A DNA stretch of 64,000 bases from Posidoniimonas corsicana. GTDB lineage: Bacteria; Planctomycetota; Planctomycetia; Pirellulales; Lacipirellulaceae. The stretch covers positions 3,141,156 through 3,205,155 of the forward strand of contig NZ_SIHJ01000001.1 of NCBI RefSeq assembly GCF_007859765.1. The letters run 5' to 3'. A model generated the notes under the pieces. It did no database searches, was not told the origin of the DNA, and was given only the letters and a program-made list of their open reading frames with translations. Shown here piece by piece: positions 46,001 to 54,119 of the stretch. Positions within the stretch are counted from its first letter, which is position 1. Each line of letters opens with the position of its first letter. The translations under genes were made by a program, and so were the position numbers.

Positions 46001-49000
46001 CGTTGGCGTCGGTCGCAACCACCTCCCGGCCCTCGCCGTCAACCACACGCACCATGTAGGCGATCACGTCGCCTACGATCGCGTCGGCCTCGTCGACCGG
46101 CGGCACCACATCAAAGTAGTAGTTGCCGTCGTCGCCGGTGATGAACGACTTGTACGGAGTCGCCTCGACCGAAGAGCCACCCAGCCCGTCGGCGAGTTCC
46201 CGGAACAGCTGCACCGTGACGTTCTCGGCAAACTGCTCCTGCGTGGTGTCGAGCAGTCGCTCGACCTCGCCTAACCGGTTGAACTCAATCTCGCCGTTGG
46301 CCAGCGACTCCGACGCGATTACCGTTGTCTCAAAGTACCCGCCCTCGGGCAGCAGATCATCCTCAACCCACTGCACAGCCGTGGTGCTGTTGTTGGCGTT
46401 GATCCCGAACATGTTCAGTCGCGAGAATGTCGCGAAGTCGAGCATGTCGCCGTCGGTTGGCTCGATCGTCGTGGAATTGTAGATGTCCTGCTGGTACTGA
46501 ATCCAACGGTCGAAGTTAAACACACCGTCCTGCAGCACCTCATCAAAGTCGCCGTCGCCGTCGATGTCGTACTGGTCGGCGCGGTACTCGTCGACGCCCA
46601 CAAACCCCTGGATGCGTTGGGTCTCGGGGTTGAGAGGCGACCCGTGGAAGATCACCTCGTAGTCAATGATATTGTCGGTGCCGCCAAAACTCTCAAAGTG
46701 GATCTGCCACGACCGCTCGGGAGCGCTGTACGACACCTCCCCCGTCACGGGGTCGATCCCAGAGAGCGTGAAGGGGTACGGTTCGCCGGTCGACGGGTCG
46801 ATTGCAATGGTGTTGTCGCTCCGCTCGCCCCAGTGACGGTTGGTAGAGAACGTCCACTCAGGGTTAACGGCCGCGCCCCCACCGGTTGGGACGCCCACTA
46901 GGTCCGCAGCCCAAGTCGTTTGATAAAGGCGGTTTCCTTCGTCCAGGTCGTAGTAGTTGGTCAGCTCCGAGTGCGTGCCATCCGGTGAAACCAGCGTAAT
47001 GCGGCCGTCATCGTAGTTGCCGGCCGCCAGGCTGAGACGAACCTCTACCCACTCGACCACCATGTTGCTGTTAAACCCCTCCGCCGGGTTCGTTGTCAGC
47101 GTCTCAGGCACCACGATCGGGAAGAAGTCCTGACCAAAGCTCAGCGTCTCCGGCTCCGGAAACGCAGGAGCTTCTGAGTAGATCGGGTCAATGGCGCTGG
47201 CCTGATTGAATGACTCTAACCGTCCGGGAACGACCAGGTTGTTCGCACCGCCGGCTATCTCTTCACCGCCAACCGGAAATGCCGCGGGTTGCTGCTTGGC
47301 GGTGGTCCAGGTGAGCTCGTCGGGCAGGTACTCGGTGTATTGGGCCGCCAGCTTGACTGCAAGCTCCGCGTCGATGACGCCGTGCGCGTACCCCACGCCG
47401 GTTCCAAACTCGCCGCGCCCCATGCTGACCGTGAAACCCGCACCGGTGGTGAACATGTTCGGGTCGATCATGCTCGTCATGATGACATTGTCGTTCTCGG
47501 GGAACGGGTCGGTGGGAGACCCGAGGTTGAACGACTGCGGCGTCAGGTTCGGGTAGAGCGTCATCGTGTCAGCACTTCCGACCGCCGAGTCGATAAAGTC
47601 GCGGCCGGTATCGGTGCCGTTGTCGTCGAACAGCTCCATGAGATCGACCGCATTACCCGGACTGTAGAGAAGGCCCGTCGTCGAGTCGGGATTGTGGAAA
47701 AACTCGTTGCGGTTAGTGATCCAGGTGTTGTTGATCGTATTCCCGTAGGTGCCCTGCGACAGGCCGTCGCCCAGGTCCTCGAACTGGGCGTTCTGCCGCG
47801 CCGAACGGATGAGGATGTTCTGGATATCGCGGTACGACAGGTTGGGGTTGGCCTCGAGCATCAGCGCGATAACACCCGACGCGATTGGCGCGGACGCGCT
47901 GGTTCCGTTAAAGCGAGACGTGTACGAGCTGTCCTCGAACCGGTCGAAAATCCCGTCGTACGGCTCGGTCAGGTCAACCGTGGGTCCGTTGTAGCCCTCT
48001 TGCACGAGCAGCGGGTTGTACAGCGGCGAAGAGGGGTTCGTCACCGGCAGGGTTGGGTCGAGCAGCGGATTGTAGAAGTCCGTGGTCCACAGGCCGCTGC
48101 CGGCGATCGCCGAGTTGCCGATCTCTGCTACGTTGGACCCAGTAGGCGCCGCGACCAGCACCGAGGCCGACACTTCCGGGTAGTTCGTGTAGGTGCCGTC
48201 GACGTTGTTGTACTGGCCATCGTGGTCGACGCCGGTGACGCCAATCGTGTGCCGCGAGTTGACGTACCCGTCGTAGCCCGCGTAGTCCCACGAGCCAACC
48301 GTCAGGAACAGCGGGCTCGCATAGGTCTGCCCCGCACCGTTGCCTGCCGCCCAGACATGGATGTTGCCGAGGCCGTTGCGTCCTTCGGTCGCGGAGATCC
48401 GGAGAGTGGCCAGGATCTGATCGAGGGGACCGTTGGGGCCGCTTGGCGTCCGATCAAAATCGGAAGGGCCCCAGCTGTGGTTGTAGATGTCGATCTCGTC
48501 ATTGTGGAACCCGAGCGCGCGGACCACCGCCGCGTCCGTGAGCCCCGTGTCGATCAGACGCACCGGCACAATGGTCGCGTTGTACGCCACGCCGGCGCCG
48601 CCGATCCCGTTGTTGCCCACCGCCGCAATGAGGCCCGCAACGGCGGTGCCGTGGGCGTTGTCCGGGATGCGTTGGTCGGCCTCGCCCGGATCGAGCCCCA
48701 AACCGAAGGGTGGAACGTCGCCAATCTCGTAGTCGTTGATTGCGTCGTAGCCGAGCGTGGTCGAGATGTTCGCCGCCAGGTCCGGGTGGTCGAGCTGCAC
48801 GCCAGAGTCGACCACCGCCACCACGACGCCGGCGCCGGTGTAGCCCAGTCCCCATGCGCCGGCGACGTTGATGTCCTCGCCGGGCACGCCGTGGATGTCC
48901 TGCTCGATCGGGTCGCCAACAATCTGCCCCGTGTTGATCAGGTGCCACTGGAAGCCGATGTAGGGGTCGTTCGGCAGCACGCCGCTGGCGGACGTGGCGG

Positions 49001-49190
49001 ACACGGCCGAGGCCACCAGGCCGTCCATGTCGTCCTGCGAGAGCGCGTCGTACGGGTCGGCGACCGGGTTGCCGGTCATCAGGTGCCGGGCCTCGAGCTG
49101 CTCGAAGTTCCAGTTCTTCTTGCGCTGCTTGGAGGGGCCGCTGATGAGCTTCGAAGAGGACTGGATGCCGGTTCGTCGGTTGATCGTCAC
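43071..49190 (-). CDS. Giant secreted S8 (subtilisin/kexin-like) protease with GEVED and dockerin modules
   Basis: A 2039-residue modular exported protein. The N terminus has a planctomycete LEPR-like export motif (FEQLEARHLM, about 29-38). The peptidase domain has the triad Asp128 (VAVVDSGVQ), His180 (NAHGTAVAG) and Ser431 (NGTSASAP) with oxyanion Asn284. A proprotein-convertase P-like domain follows around 700-860. Then come long beta-rich regions, SdrD/Cna-B-like repeats (about 1390-1600: VTGQVFHDTNLDG, DSNGNGLLDEGE), a GEVED domain (about 1600-1760: DWGDLADFP, IGEVEDYVYQ) and a type I dockerin-like pair of calcium loops (DYDGNSVVDDDDY, DGNGDGRVDAADY). The last 200 residues are acidic. No PEP-CTERM tail. 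Likely a surface or secreted protease; the substrate is unknown. Confidence 0.9.
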   Translation of the reverse strand: MTINRRTGIQSSSKLISGPSKQRKKNWNFEQLEARHLMTGNPVADPYDALSQDDMDGLVASAVSATSASGVLPNDPYIGFQWHLINTGQIVGDPIEQDIHGVPGEDINVAGAWGLGYTGAGVVVAVVDSGVQLDHPDLAANISTTLGYDAINDYEIGDVPPFGLGLDPGEADQRIPDNAHGTAVAGLIAAVGNNGIGGAGVAYNATIVPVRLIDTGLTDAAVVRALGFHNDEIDIYNHSWGPSDFDRTPSGPNGPLDQILATLRISATEGRNGLGNIHVWAAGNGAGQTYASPLFLTVGSWDYAGYDGYVNSRHTIGVTGVDHDGQYNNVDGTYTNYPEVSASVLVAAPTGSNVAEIGNSAIAGSGLWTTDFYNPLLDPTLPVTNPSSPLYNPLLVQEGYNGPTVDLTEPYDGIFDRFEDSSYTSRFNGTSASAPIASGVIALMLEANPNLSYRDIQNILIRSARQNAQFEDLGDGLSQGTYGNTINNTWITNRNEFFHNPDSTTGLLYSPGNAVDLMELFDDNGTDTGRDFIDSAVGSADTMTLYPNLTPQSFNLGSPTDPFPENDNVIMTSMIDPNMFTTGAGFTVSMGRGEFGTGVGYAHGVIDAELAVKLAAQYTEYLPDELTWTTAKQQPAAFPVGGEEIAGGANNLVVPGRLESFNQASAIDPIYSEAPAFPEPETLSFGQDFFPIVVPETLTTNPAEGFNSNMVVEWVEVRLSLAAGNYDDGRITLVSPDGTHSELTNYYDLDEGNRLYQTTWAADLVGVPTGGGAAVNPEWTFSTNRHWGERSDNTIAIDPSTGEPYPFTLSGIDPVTGEVSYSAPERSWQIHFESFGGTDNIIDYEVIFHGSPLNPETQRIQGFVGVDEYRADQYDIDGDGDFDEVLQDGVFNFDRWIQYQQDIYNSTTIEPTDGDMLDFATFSRLNMFGINANNSTTAVQWVEDDLLPEGGYFETTVIASESLANGEIEFNRLGEVERLLDTTQEQFAENVTVQLFRELADGLGGSSVEATPYKSFITGDDGNYYFDVVPPVDEADAIVGDVIAYMVRVVDGEGREVVATDANAPVADPDDPDAMNFLPKYQGEWRVTDDYFFAWDHYGRRPEFVTQENIDTGELEYVVPIVDFSGQPGAFDADGLAVTAMVTNLGSGQGPVGEGHNFRPSQSVRFVNEMGDEVEPYDENGAPLFTDASGAPVVILDWDPTPTGFNAQQYLALAVDPTDPNGGLTVTDPDDTFEYTLDGETGLIMGMPTDPDADPVEIVINGNWSHVVTTLPADGDPEVEEVDALLEIYDQAGQLVTVEQDLAGNYYFVSVSNIRTDLLFTPLVDTYGLEGDTSLSIYNPATVYDVLADENGAPIPFMDAGTGFTTRDDVRGINFLLSSGAAPEFQGRIYTDANGDRAYNPTSGDVAKSGVLVYADLNEDGAFQLSTEPFAVSDTNGLYSIDMSGLDRPRFVEFRVEDLSGFTLVSPSSGSYLEYVSPTNLAGESFDFVYEIGGNGGGSGGGAASVTGQVFHDTNLDGVKNFNEFGVSGVTVFADSNGNGLLDEGERRTTTNDGGVYELSLLTTGSIDIAVSVESPLVQTTPFNDQNGNGILDPGEGSRTINAQSGVVSSGVSFGVVSLAGRDWGDLADFPTLASEGGAWHQIIAGVRLGAAIDGEVDGQPSSAADGDDLDGDIDDEDGVVPRFGADGVISDGEEFGFTVTTAGTGYFLNAWIDFNGDGDWDDAGEHVYNDIDLNPGTWVAGVTTGSDGKIALPTITAPDVSEGAALAARFRWGVGGLGYSGGATIGEVEDYVYQASLNAVFLPAGDYDGNSVVDDDDYLIWRSSYGQTGPDLAADGNGDGRVDAADYSVWRDNLGAGEAVAEAASSTSLIAAPYHQVPYTPEQLAAMGVEVLVQKVGHGENARYVPVYRLINTGNAVEESVAAAPVDGDQSLSDAVAKSGEQAEADPFAVGASDQATATWVVDTSARPTRSLPSVSLDSGEAELVAAAGRASDLDLYFAEIDIADEEDSLEFVSFAPDEEVEEVEALALALADDDLNA

Positions 49191-49753
49191 GTTTCGTTCC
49201 CTGTCCGCGTTACCGTACGCGTTCTACGTATCTGGACGACGCCCGGCCCCGGGCCGTGGCGTCGATGTCAGCTGTTCCGGGTCTGTTGTTGCCGAGTGGG
49301 GGCGGCCCTGCCCAATAGGATCTAGTTGGGACGACTTGTCACTCAGAAGAGTTTCAAGCAAATAGGCGGGACACACTGTTTAGGCCGTTTTGACCGGCAG
49401 TGCGCAACCCCTGCATCCTAATTGCCCCTGAAATAAGCGTCAAACATATTGCACACCAAGGGTTTAGCCCTATTTGGCGGCGTCCCGCCGGCGGACGCGG
49501 GGACGCTCTAGAGTCAACTCCGCTTCCGCTCAGCGAGGCTGGGAAAAATCTGCCGGATGTTCCGGAACGACTGGTTCGTCCGGTATTTCAGGTCCGATAG
49601 TCTCTTCCGAGCGCCCGATCTAGCCGGTTGGGCGCAGGGACCCCCGCGGCGACTGTTCGCTTGGCGGCCAGTCATCTTGGCGGCGGTTCCCACTGCAAGG
49701 CTTATGCAAACCCGCCAGCCAAGCGGCGGGACACGACTTTGGGGGGGAGATCC
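49191..49753. other. Intergenic region between protease and BBP7-type genes
   Basis: A 563-bp divergent control region. No convincing gene is present. A small hairpin CCCGCC/GGCGGG (49711-49730) lies in the presumed leader of the BBP7-type gene, and GCGGGACAC occurs twice (near 49358 and 49726). I could not pick a promoter with confidence. Confidence 0.5.
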
Positions 49754-51001
49754 ATGAGGATTCGCGTCACTGCTGCGTCCATCGCTACGGCGATCGTGAC
49801 CGCCGTGCTGGCTTGCCAGCCAACCCACGCCCAGGTCCCCTACGGCGGGCCACAGGGCGGCTTCACCCAGGCGATGTTCTACTCTGGCGCCGGCCAGATG
49901 ATGGACGCCCACGGCGACCCCGCCGTGTCGCCGGCCAACTACTGCCCCGGCGGGTGCCCGCCGGGCTACGGGGGCGGCTACGGCTGCGACCCGTACGCGA
50001 GCAACGCGGTGTGCCCCTGCACAGAGCAGTGCGGCCCGCACTACTTCGACGCCAGCCTGGAGTACGTCAGCTACCAGCGCGACGACTACGGCTCGTTCTC
50101 GCATTCGCTCGCGACGCTCAACGTGCTGCCCGGCGGGACCGAGGTGCTCAACACCAACGACCTCGCCACCGATTACGAGGCCGGCTTCCGCCTGACCGGT
50201 CGCTACGACATCTGCCCTCTGGCGGTGCTCGAGTTCGGCTACACCGGCTTCTTCGACATGGGGGGCGGCGCCTCGTTCATCGACCCCAACCCGGTCAGCC
50301 CCACCGAGGGCAACCTCTACTCGCCGTTCTCCGACTTCGGACAGAACCCGGTTGGCGCCATCGGCGTGAACGCCAGCAGCTTCGCCGAGACCGACCGCGC
50401 CGTCTCCGCGGCGACCACCATCGAGACCACCCTGCAGAGCGCCGAGATCAGCTACCGCCGCTACTGGGTGGGCCACAGCCCGCGGGTGTCGGGGACGTGG
50501 CTGGCCGGCTTCCGCTACACCCGCCTGAAGGACGAGTTCAACTACTACACGCAGGCCAATGGCACGTACAACAACTACATCGAGGCCGAGAACGACCTGG
50601 CCGGCTTTCAGCTCGGCGCCGACGCCTGGATGACCGTCATCCAGGGCCTGCGGTTTGGCCTCGAGGGCAAGGCGGGCGTGTACGGCAACACGATCGACAT
50701 CGTCAACAACGCCCAGACCAGCCCCGCCGCAACGGTCGACATCAACGAGTCCTTCTCGGATGAGCAGGTCGCGTTCATCGGCGAGGCCCGGCTGATGGCC
50801 GTGGCGGACATCACGCCGTGCATCTCGCTCAAGGCGGGCTACGAGGTGCTGTTCCTCAGCTCGATCGTGACCGCGGTCGACAACTTCAACGCGGCGTCGC
50901 CGTACGTGGAAGGCCAGGGCGTGCCGCGGGAGACGGTGTTCTGGACGCAGTCCGACGCGTTGTTCCACGGCTTCCACGCGGGCGTCGAGTACGTCTGGTA
51001 G
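49754..51001 (+). CDS. BBP7-type outer-membrane beta-barrel protein
   Basis: 415 residues from the ATG at 49754, which is preceded by a purine-rich ribosome site (GGGGGGGAGA) and begins a signal peptide (RIRVTAASIATAIVTAVLACQPTHA). After a Gly/Tyr/Pro-rich region with many Cys (CPGGCPPGYGGGYGCD, CPCTEQCGPHYF), alternating amphipathic strands form a barrel. The ending (FHGFHAGVEYVW) has the C-terminal aromatic typical of outer-membrane barrels. The family name BBP7 is given from overall resemblance to planctomycete surface barrels. Longer starts at 49628 would bury the signal peptide. Confidence 0.78.
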   Translation: MRIRVTAASIATAIVTAVLACQPTHAQVPYGGPQGGFTQAMFYSGAGQMMDAHGDPAVSPANYCPGGCPPGYGGGYGCDPYASNAVCPCTEQCGPHYFDASLEYVSYQRDDYGSFSHSLATLNVLPGGTEVLNTNDLATDYEAGFRLTGRYDICPLAVLEFGYTGFFDMGGGASFIDPNPVSPTEGNLYSPFSDFGQNPVGAIGVNASSFAETDRAVSAATTIETTLQSAEISYRRYWVGHSPRVSGTWLAGFRYTRLKDEFNYYTQANGTYNNYIEAENDLAGFQLGADAWMTVIQGLRFGLEGKAGVYGNTIDIVNNAQTSPAATVDINESFSDEQVAFIGEARLMAVADITPCISLKAGYEVLFLSSIVTAVDNFNAASPYVEGQGVPRETVFWTQSDALFHGFHAGVEYVW

Positions 51002-51012
51002 GCGCCAGCACG

Positions 51013-51050
51013 GCTGGACGCGAACCCGGCCCCGCCGGGTCGTGTCCAGC
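51013..51050 (+). terminator. Probable terminator hairpin after the BBP7-type gene
   Basis: GCTGGAC/GTCCAGC and CCCGGC/GCCGGG pair in one interrupted stem starting 11 bp after the stop codon. No T-run follows, so termination efficiency is uncertain. Confidence 0.45.
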
Positions 51051-51226
51051 GGGGAGGAAAGGCCGCAACGGGCGGCCAGGGCGGCGGATCCCGGCAAAAC
51101 AAGGGCCCGGGGCCGCCCCCCGGCGTTGGCGACGAATCTAGGCAGGCCGCGGCCGCGGTTTATACTGGAAGTAATCGGAACGCGGAGTTCACCCCCTTAT
51201 CACCCCGCCAGGCAACAGCCCACCTC

Positions 51227-52573
51227 GTGAAGGATCTCGATCGCCAACAGGGCGTCTCTAGTGAACAGGTCGTGCTGGTAGGCGTGCAGCTCGCAGGCCA
51301 GCCCCACGAAGAAGAGCCACTCGAAGAACTTGCAGGCCTGGCGGAGTCCGCCGGCGCAGACGTTGTGGGTCTGATGACCCAGCGTCGCGAGAAGCCCGAC
51401 CCGCACAGCTACCTGGGTCGGGGCAAGCTGGAGCAGCTCACCCACATGGTCTCGGGCACTGAGGCCGACGTGGTGATCTTCGACAACGACCTCTCCCCGG
51501 CCCAGACGCGCAACCTGGAGCAGGCGACCGGCGTCAAGGTGCTGGACCGCACCGAGCTGATCCTCGACATCTTCGCCAGCCGCGCCCAGACCCACGAGTC
51601 GCGTCTGGCGGTCGAGCTGGCCCAGCTCGAGTACTCGCTCCCGCGGCTCAAGCGGATGTGGACCCACCTGTCCCGCATCAAGGCGGGCGTCGGCATGCGT
51701 GGCCCGGGCGAGAAGCAGCTCGAGACCGACCGCCGGCTGGTTGAGAAACGCATCAACGACCTCCGCACCGAGCTCGACAAGATCCACCAACGCCGCGAGC
51801 GCGAGGTGGCCGCCCGGAACGACCGCATGACGGTCTCGCTGGTGGGCTACACCAACGCCGGCAAGAGCACGCTGCTCAACGCGTTGACCGAGTCGACCGT
51901 GATGGCGAAGGACCAGCTGTTCGCCACCCTCGACACCCGCACCCGCCGCTGGCAGCTGCCCGGCTGGGGCCCGGTGCTGCTGAGCGACACCGTCGGCTTC
52001 ATCCGGAACCTGCCGCACAAGCTGATCGCCAGCTTCAAGGCGACGCTCGAAGAGGCCCGCCAGGCGAACCTGCTGCTGCACGTCGCCGACGCCAGCAACC
52101 CCGCCGTGCTCGAGCAGATCAGCGCCGTGTACGACGTGCTGGAGGAGCTGGGAATCGAGCAGAAGAACTCGCTCCTGGTGCTCAACAAAGCCGACATGGT
52201 CCAGGACGCGCACCAGCTGCACGTGCTGGAGGAACGGTATCCTGGCGCGGTGAAGATCAGCGCTAAGACCGGCGACGGCCTCGACCGCCTGGCCGACGCG
52301 GTCAGCGAAACCCTCAGCGAGCACTTCCTGGACGTCGAGGTGGAGTTCGACGTGGCCGACGGCGGCACCCTGGCCTACCTGTCCCGCCACGCGGAGGTGC
52401 TGAGCCGCGCCTACTCCAACGAGCGGGCCACCGTGCACTGCCGCATCCCCAAGGCCAAGCTCCGGCCGCTGGAGCGTGAGGGCGTGCTGGTCCGCGAGCA
52501 CGAGGACGACGGCGCCGAGCCCGATGTCCGGCCGCTGCAGCAGCGCGACGAATCGATCGACGACGTCGCATGA
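51227..52573 (+). CDS. hflX: GTPase HflX
   Basis: A 448-residue ribosome-associated GTPase starting at GTG 51227. The N-terminal HflX domain includes GLMTQRREKPDPHSYLGRGK and the ATP-binding glycine-rich segment GVGMRGPGEKQLETDRR. The G domain starts near residue 203 with G1 VGYTNAGKST, then G3 DTVGFI and G4 LNKADM. HflX splits stalled ribosomes in heat or antibiotic stress. The 3' end overlaps the SDR start by 4 bp (ATGA), indicating translational coupling. Confidence 0.95.
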   Translation: MKDLDRQQGVSSEQVVLVGVQLAGQPHEEEPLEELAGLAESAGADVVGLMTQRREKPDPHSYLGRGKLEQLTHMVSGTEADVVIFDNDLSPAQTRNLEQATGVKVLDRTELILDIFASRAQTHESRLAVELAQLEYSLPRLKRMWTHLSRIKAGVGMRGPGEKQLETDRRLVEKRINDLRTELDKIHQRREREVAARNDRMTVSLVGYTNAGKSTLLNALTESTVMAKDQLFATLDTRTRRWQLPGWGPVLLSDTVGFIRNLPHKLIASFKATLEEARQANLLLHVADASNPAVLEQISAVYDVLEELGIEQKNSLLVLNKADMVQDAHQLHVLEERYPGAVKISAKTGDGLDRLADAVSETLSEHFLDVEVEFDVADGGTLAYLSRHAEVLSRAYSNERATVHCRIPKAKLRPLEREGVLVREHEDDGAEPDVRPLQQRDESIDDVA

Positions 52574-53364
52574 GCTGGCGCCGACTCGAGGGCGCCCTGG
52601 CGGTCGTGACCGGCGCCTCGGGGGGCATCGGCCGCGCCATTGCGCTGGAGCTGGCCAACCGCCGCGCCCAACTGGTGCTCACCGCCCGCCGGCATGATCA
52701 GCTGCAGGCGGTCGCCGCCGAGGCCGTGAAACGGGGCGCCCCGCAGCCGACCGTGGTGGTCGGCGATATCGCCGACCCGGCGCTCCGCGAGCGGCTGGTC
52801 GCCGCGGCCCGCCTGACCGACCGACCGCTCGACCTGCTGGTCAACAACGCCGGCGTAAGCGCGCACGGCCTGTTCGCCGACGCCGGCGCCGAGCGGCTGG
52901 AGCAGATCCTGCGCGTCAACTTCCTCGCCGCCGCGGAGCTGACGCGGCTGGCCATCCCGCTGATGCGGGGCGCGGACGACCCGGCAATCCTCAATGTCGG
53001 CTCGATCCTCGCGCACCGGGGCATCCCCCACAACAGCGAGTACTGCGCTAGCAAGGCGGCCTTCCGCGCCTGGAGCGAGGCGATCCGCGCCGAACTGGCC
53101 GGCCGCGGGATCGACGTGGTGCTGCTCACGCCCGGCACCACCGACACCGAGTTCTTCAGCCACCTGATCGACAAGCAGCGGGAGCAGCTCCCGTGGGGCA
53201 GCCCCCAGGGCATGCCGCCCGAGGCGGTCGCCCGGGCCGCGGTCCGCGGGCTGGAGCGTCGCCGCCGCGAGATCGTCCCCGGGTGGAAGGCCAAGGCGTT
53301 TGTGCTGGGCGCCCGGCTGGCGCCGGGGCTGATGGACCGCGCGATGCGTCGCTATGGTGGTTAG
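52570..53364 (+). CDS. Short-chain dehydrogenase/reductase (SDR)
   Basis: A 264-residue classical SDR. The NAD(P)-binding motif TGASGGIGRAIA lies near residue 15, NNAG marks strand 4, the catalytic Tyr and Lys lie in YCASKAAF, and the catalytic Ser is in VGSILAHRG. A basic residue (Arg) after strand 2 suggests NADP preference. No specific substrate can be inferred. Its start overlaps the hflX stop. A pseudouridine synthase follows 33 bp later. Confidence 0.9.
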   Translation: MSWRRLEGALAVVTGASGGIGRAIALELANRRAQLVLTARRHDQLQAVAAEAVKRGAPQPTVVVGDIADPALRERLVAAARLTDRPLDLLVNNAGVSAHGLFADAGAERLEQILRVNFLAAAELTRLAIPLMRGADDPAILNVGSILAHRGIPHNSEYCASKAAFRAWSEAIRAELAGRGIDVVLLTPGTTDTEFFSHLIDKQREQLPWGSPQGMPPEAVARAAVRGLERRRREIVPGWKAKAFVLGARLAPGLMDRAMRRYGG

Positions 53365-53397
53365 CTCCACCCCACGACTATCCCGCCGCCGCGCCCT

Positions 53398-54111
53398 ATG
53401 CCCGACCTCAAAGTTCTCTACGACGATGGCCCCTGCCTGGTGGTCAACAAGCCGTCGGGCCTGCTGACCCAGGCGCCCCGCGGCATCGACAGCCTGGAGA
53501 TCTGGGTCCGCGAGTTCTGGAAGTGTCGCGAGGAGAAGTCCGACGACGAGAAGATCTACGTCGGCATTATCCACCGGCTCGACCGGCCGGTGTCGGGCGC
53601 CACGTTGTTTGCGCGGCACGTGCGGGCGGCCCAACGGCTGTCGGCTCAGTTCCAGCAGCGCACCGTCAGCAAGACCTACTGGGCCGTGGTCGAGGGCGCC
53701 CCGCCCACGAACGAGGGGACCTGGACCGACCACCTGCACAAGCGGCACGGCATGGCCCAGACGATCGTCGTGCCGGAGGACGACCCGCGGGGAAAGCTGG
53801 CCGTGCTGCACTACCGGGTGCTGCAGCGGTGGGGCGACCAGACGCTGCTGGAGATCCAGCTCGAGACCGGCCGCACCCACCAAATCCGCGTGCAGGCGTC
53901 TTCTCGGGGGCTGCCCGTCCTGGGGGACGAGCAGTACGGCGCGACCCGTCTGTTCGGGCACGAGACCGACGAGGCCCGCGACCGGGCGATCGCGCTGCAC
54001 GCGCGGGAGCTCGGGTTCCGGCACCCGATGCGCGACGAGCAGGTGCAGATCACCGCGCCGCTGCCGCCCGCTTGGGACGCGCTCGGCGTGGAGCCTGGGC
54101 TGCTCGCGTAG
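53398..54111 (+). CDS. RluA-family pseudouridine synthase without S4 domain
   Basis: A 237-residue enzyme. The catalytic Asp62 lies in HRLDRPVSG (59-67), with YDDGPCLVVNKPSGLL before and RTHQIRVQAS and LGDEQYGA after. There is no N-terminal S4 domain, unlike the RluD-type gene at 19106, so it is closer to RluA/TruC-like members that act on tRNA or small rRNA targets. Target nucleotide unknown. Confidence 0.88.
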   Translation: MPDLKVLYDDGPCLVVNKPSGLLTQAPRGIDSLEIWVREFWKCREEKSDDEKIYVGIIHRLDRPVSGATLFARHVRAAQRLSAQFQQRTVSKTYWAVVEGAPPTNEGTWTDHLHKRHGMAQTIVVPEDDPRGKLAVLHYRVLQRWGDQTLLEIQLETGRTHQIRVQASSRGLPVLGDEQYGATRLFGHETDEARDRAIALHARELGFRHPMRDEQVQITAPLPPAWDALGVEPGLLA

Positions 54112-54119
54112 CCGGTCGG

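Noticed and set aside
51050-51110. GGGGAGGAAAGGCCG resembling the start of RNase P RNA or an SRP-RNA loop
   Set aside because: Only one short match is present; the other conserved parts of RNase P (for example near the 3' half) and the SRP GGAAGGAAGCA motif are missing, and the gap is too short for RNase P.
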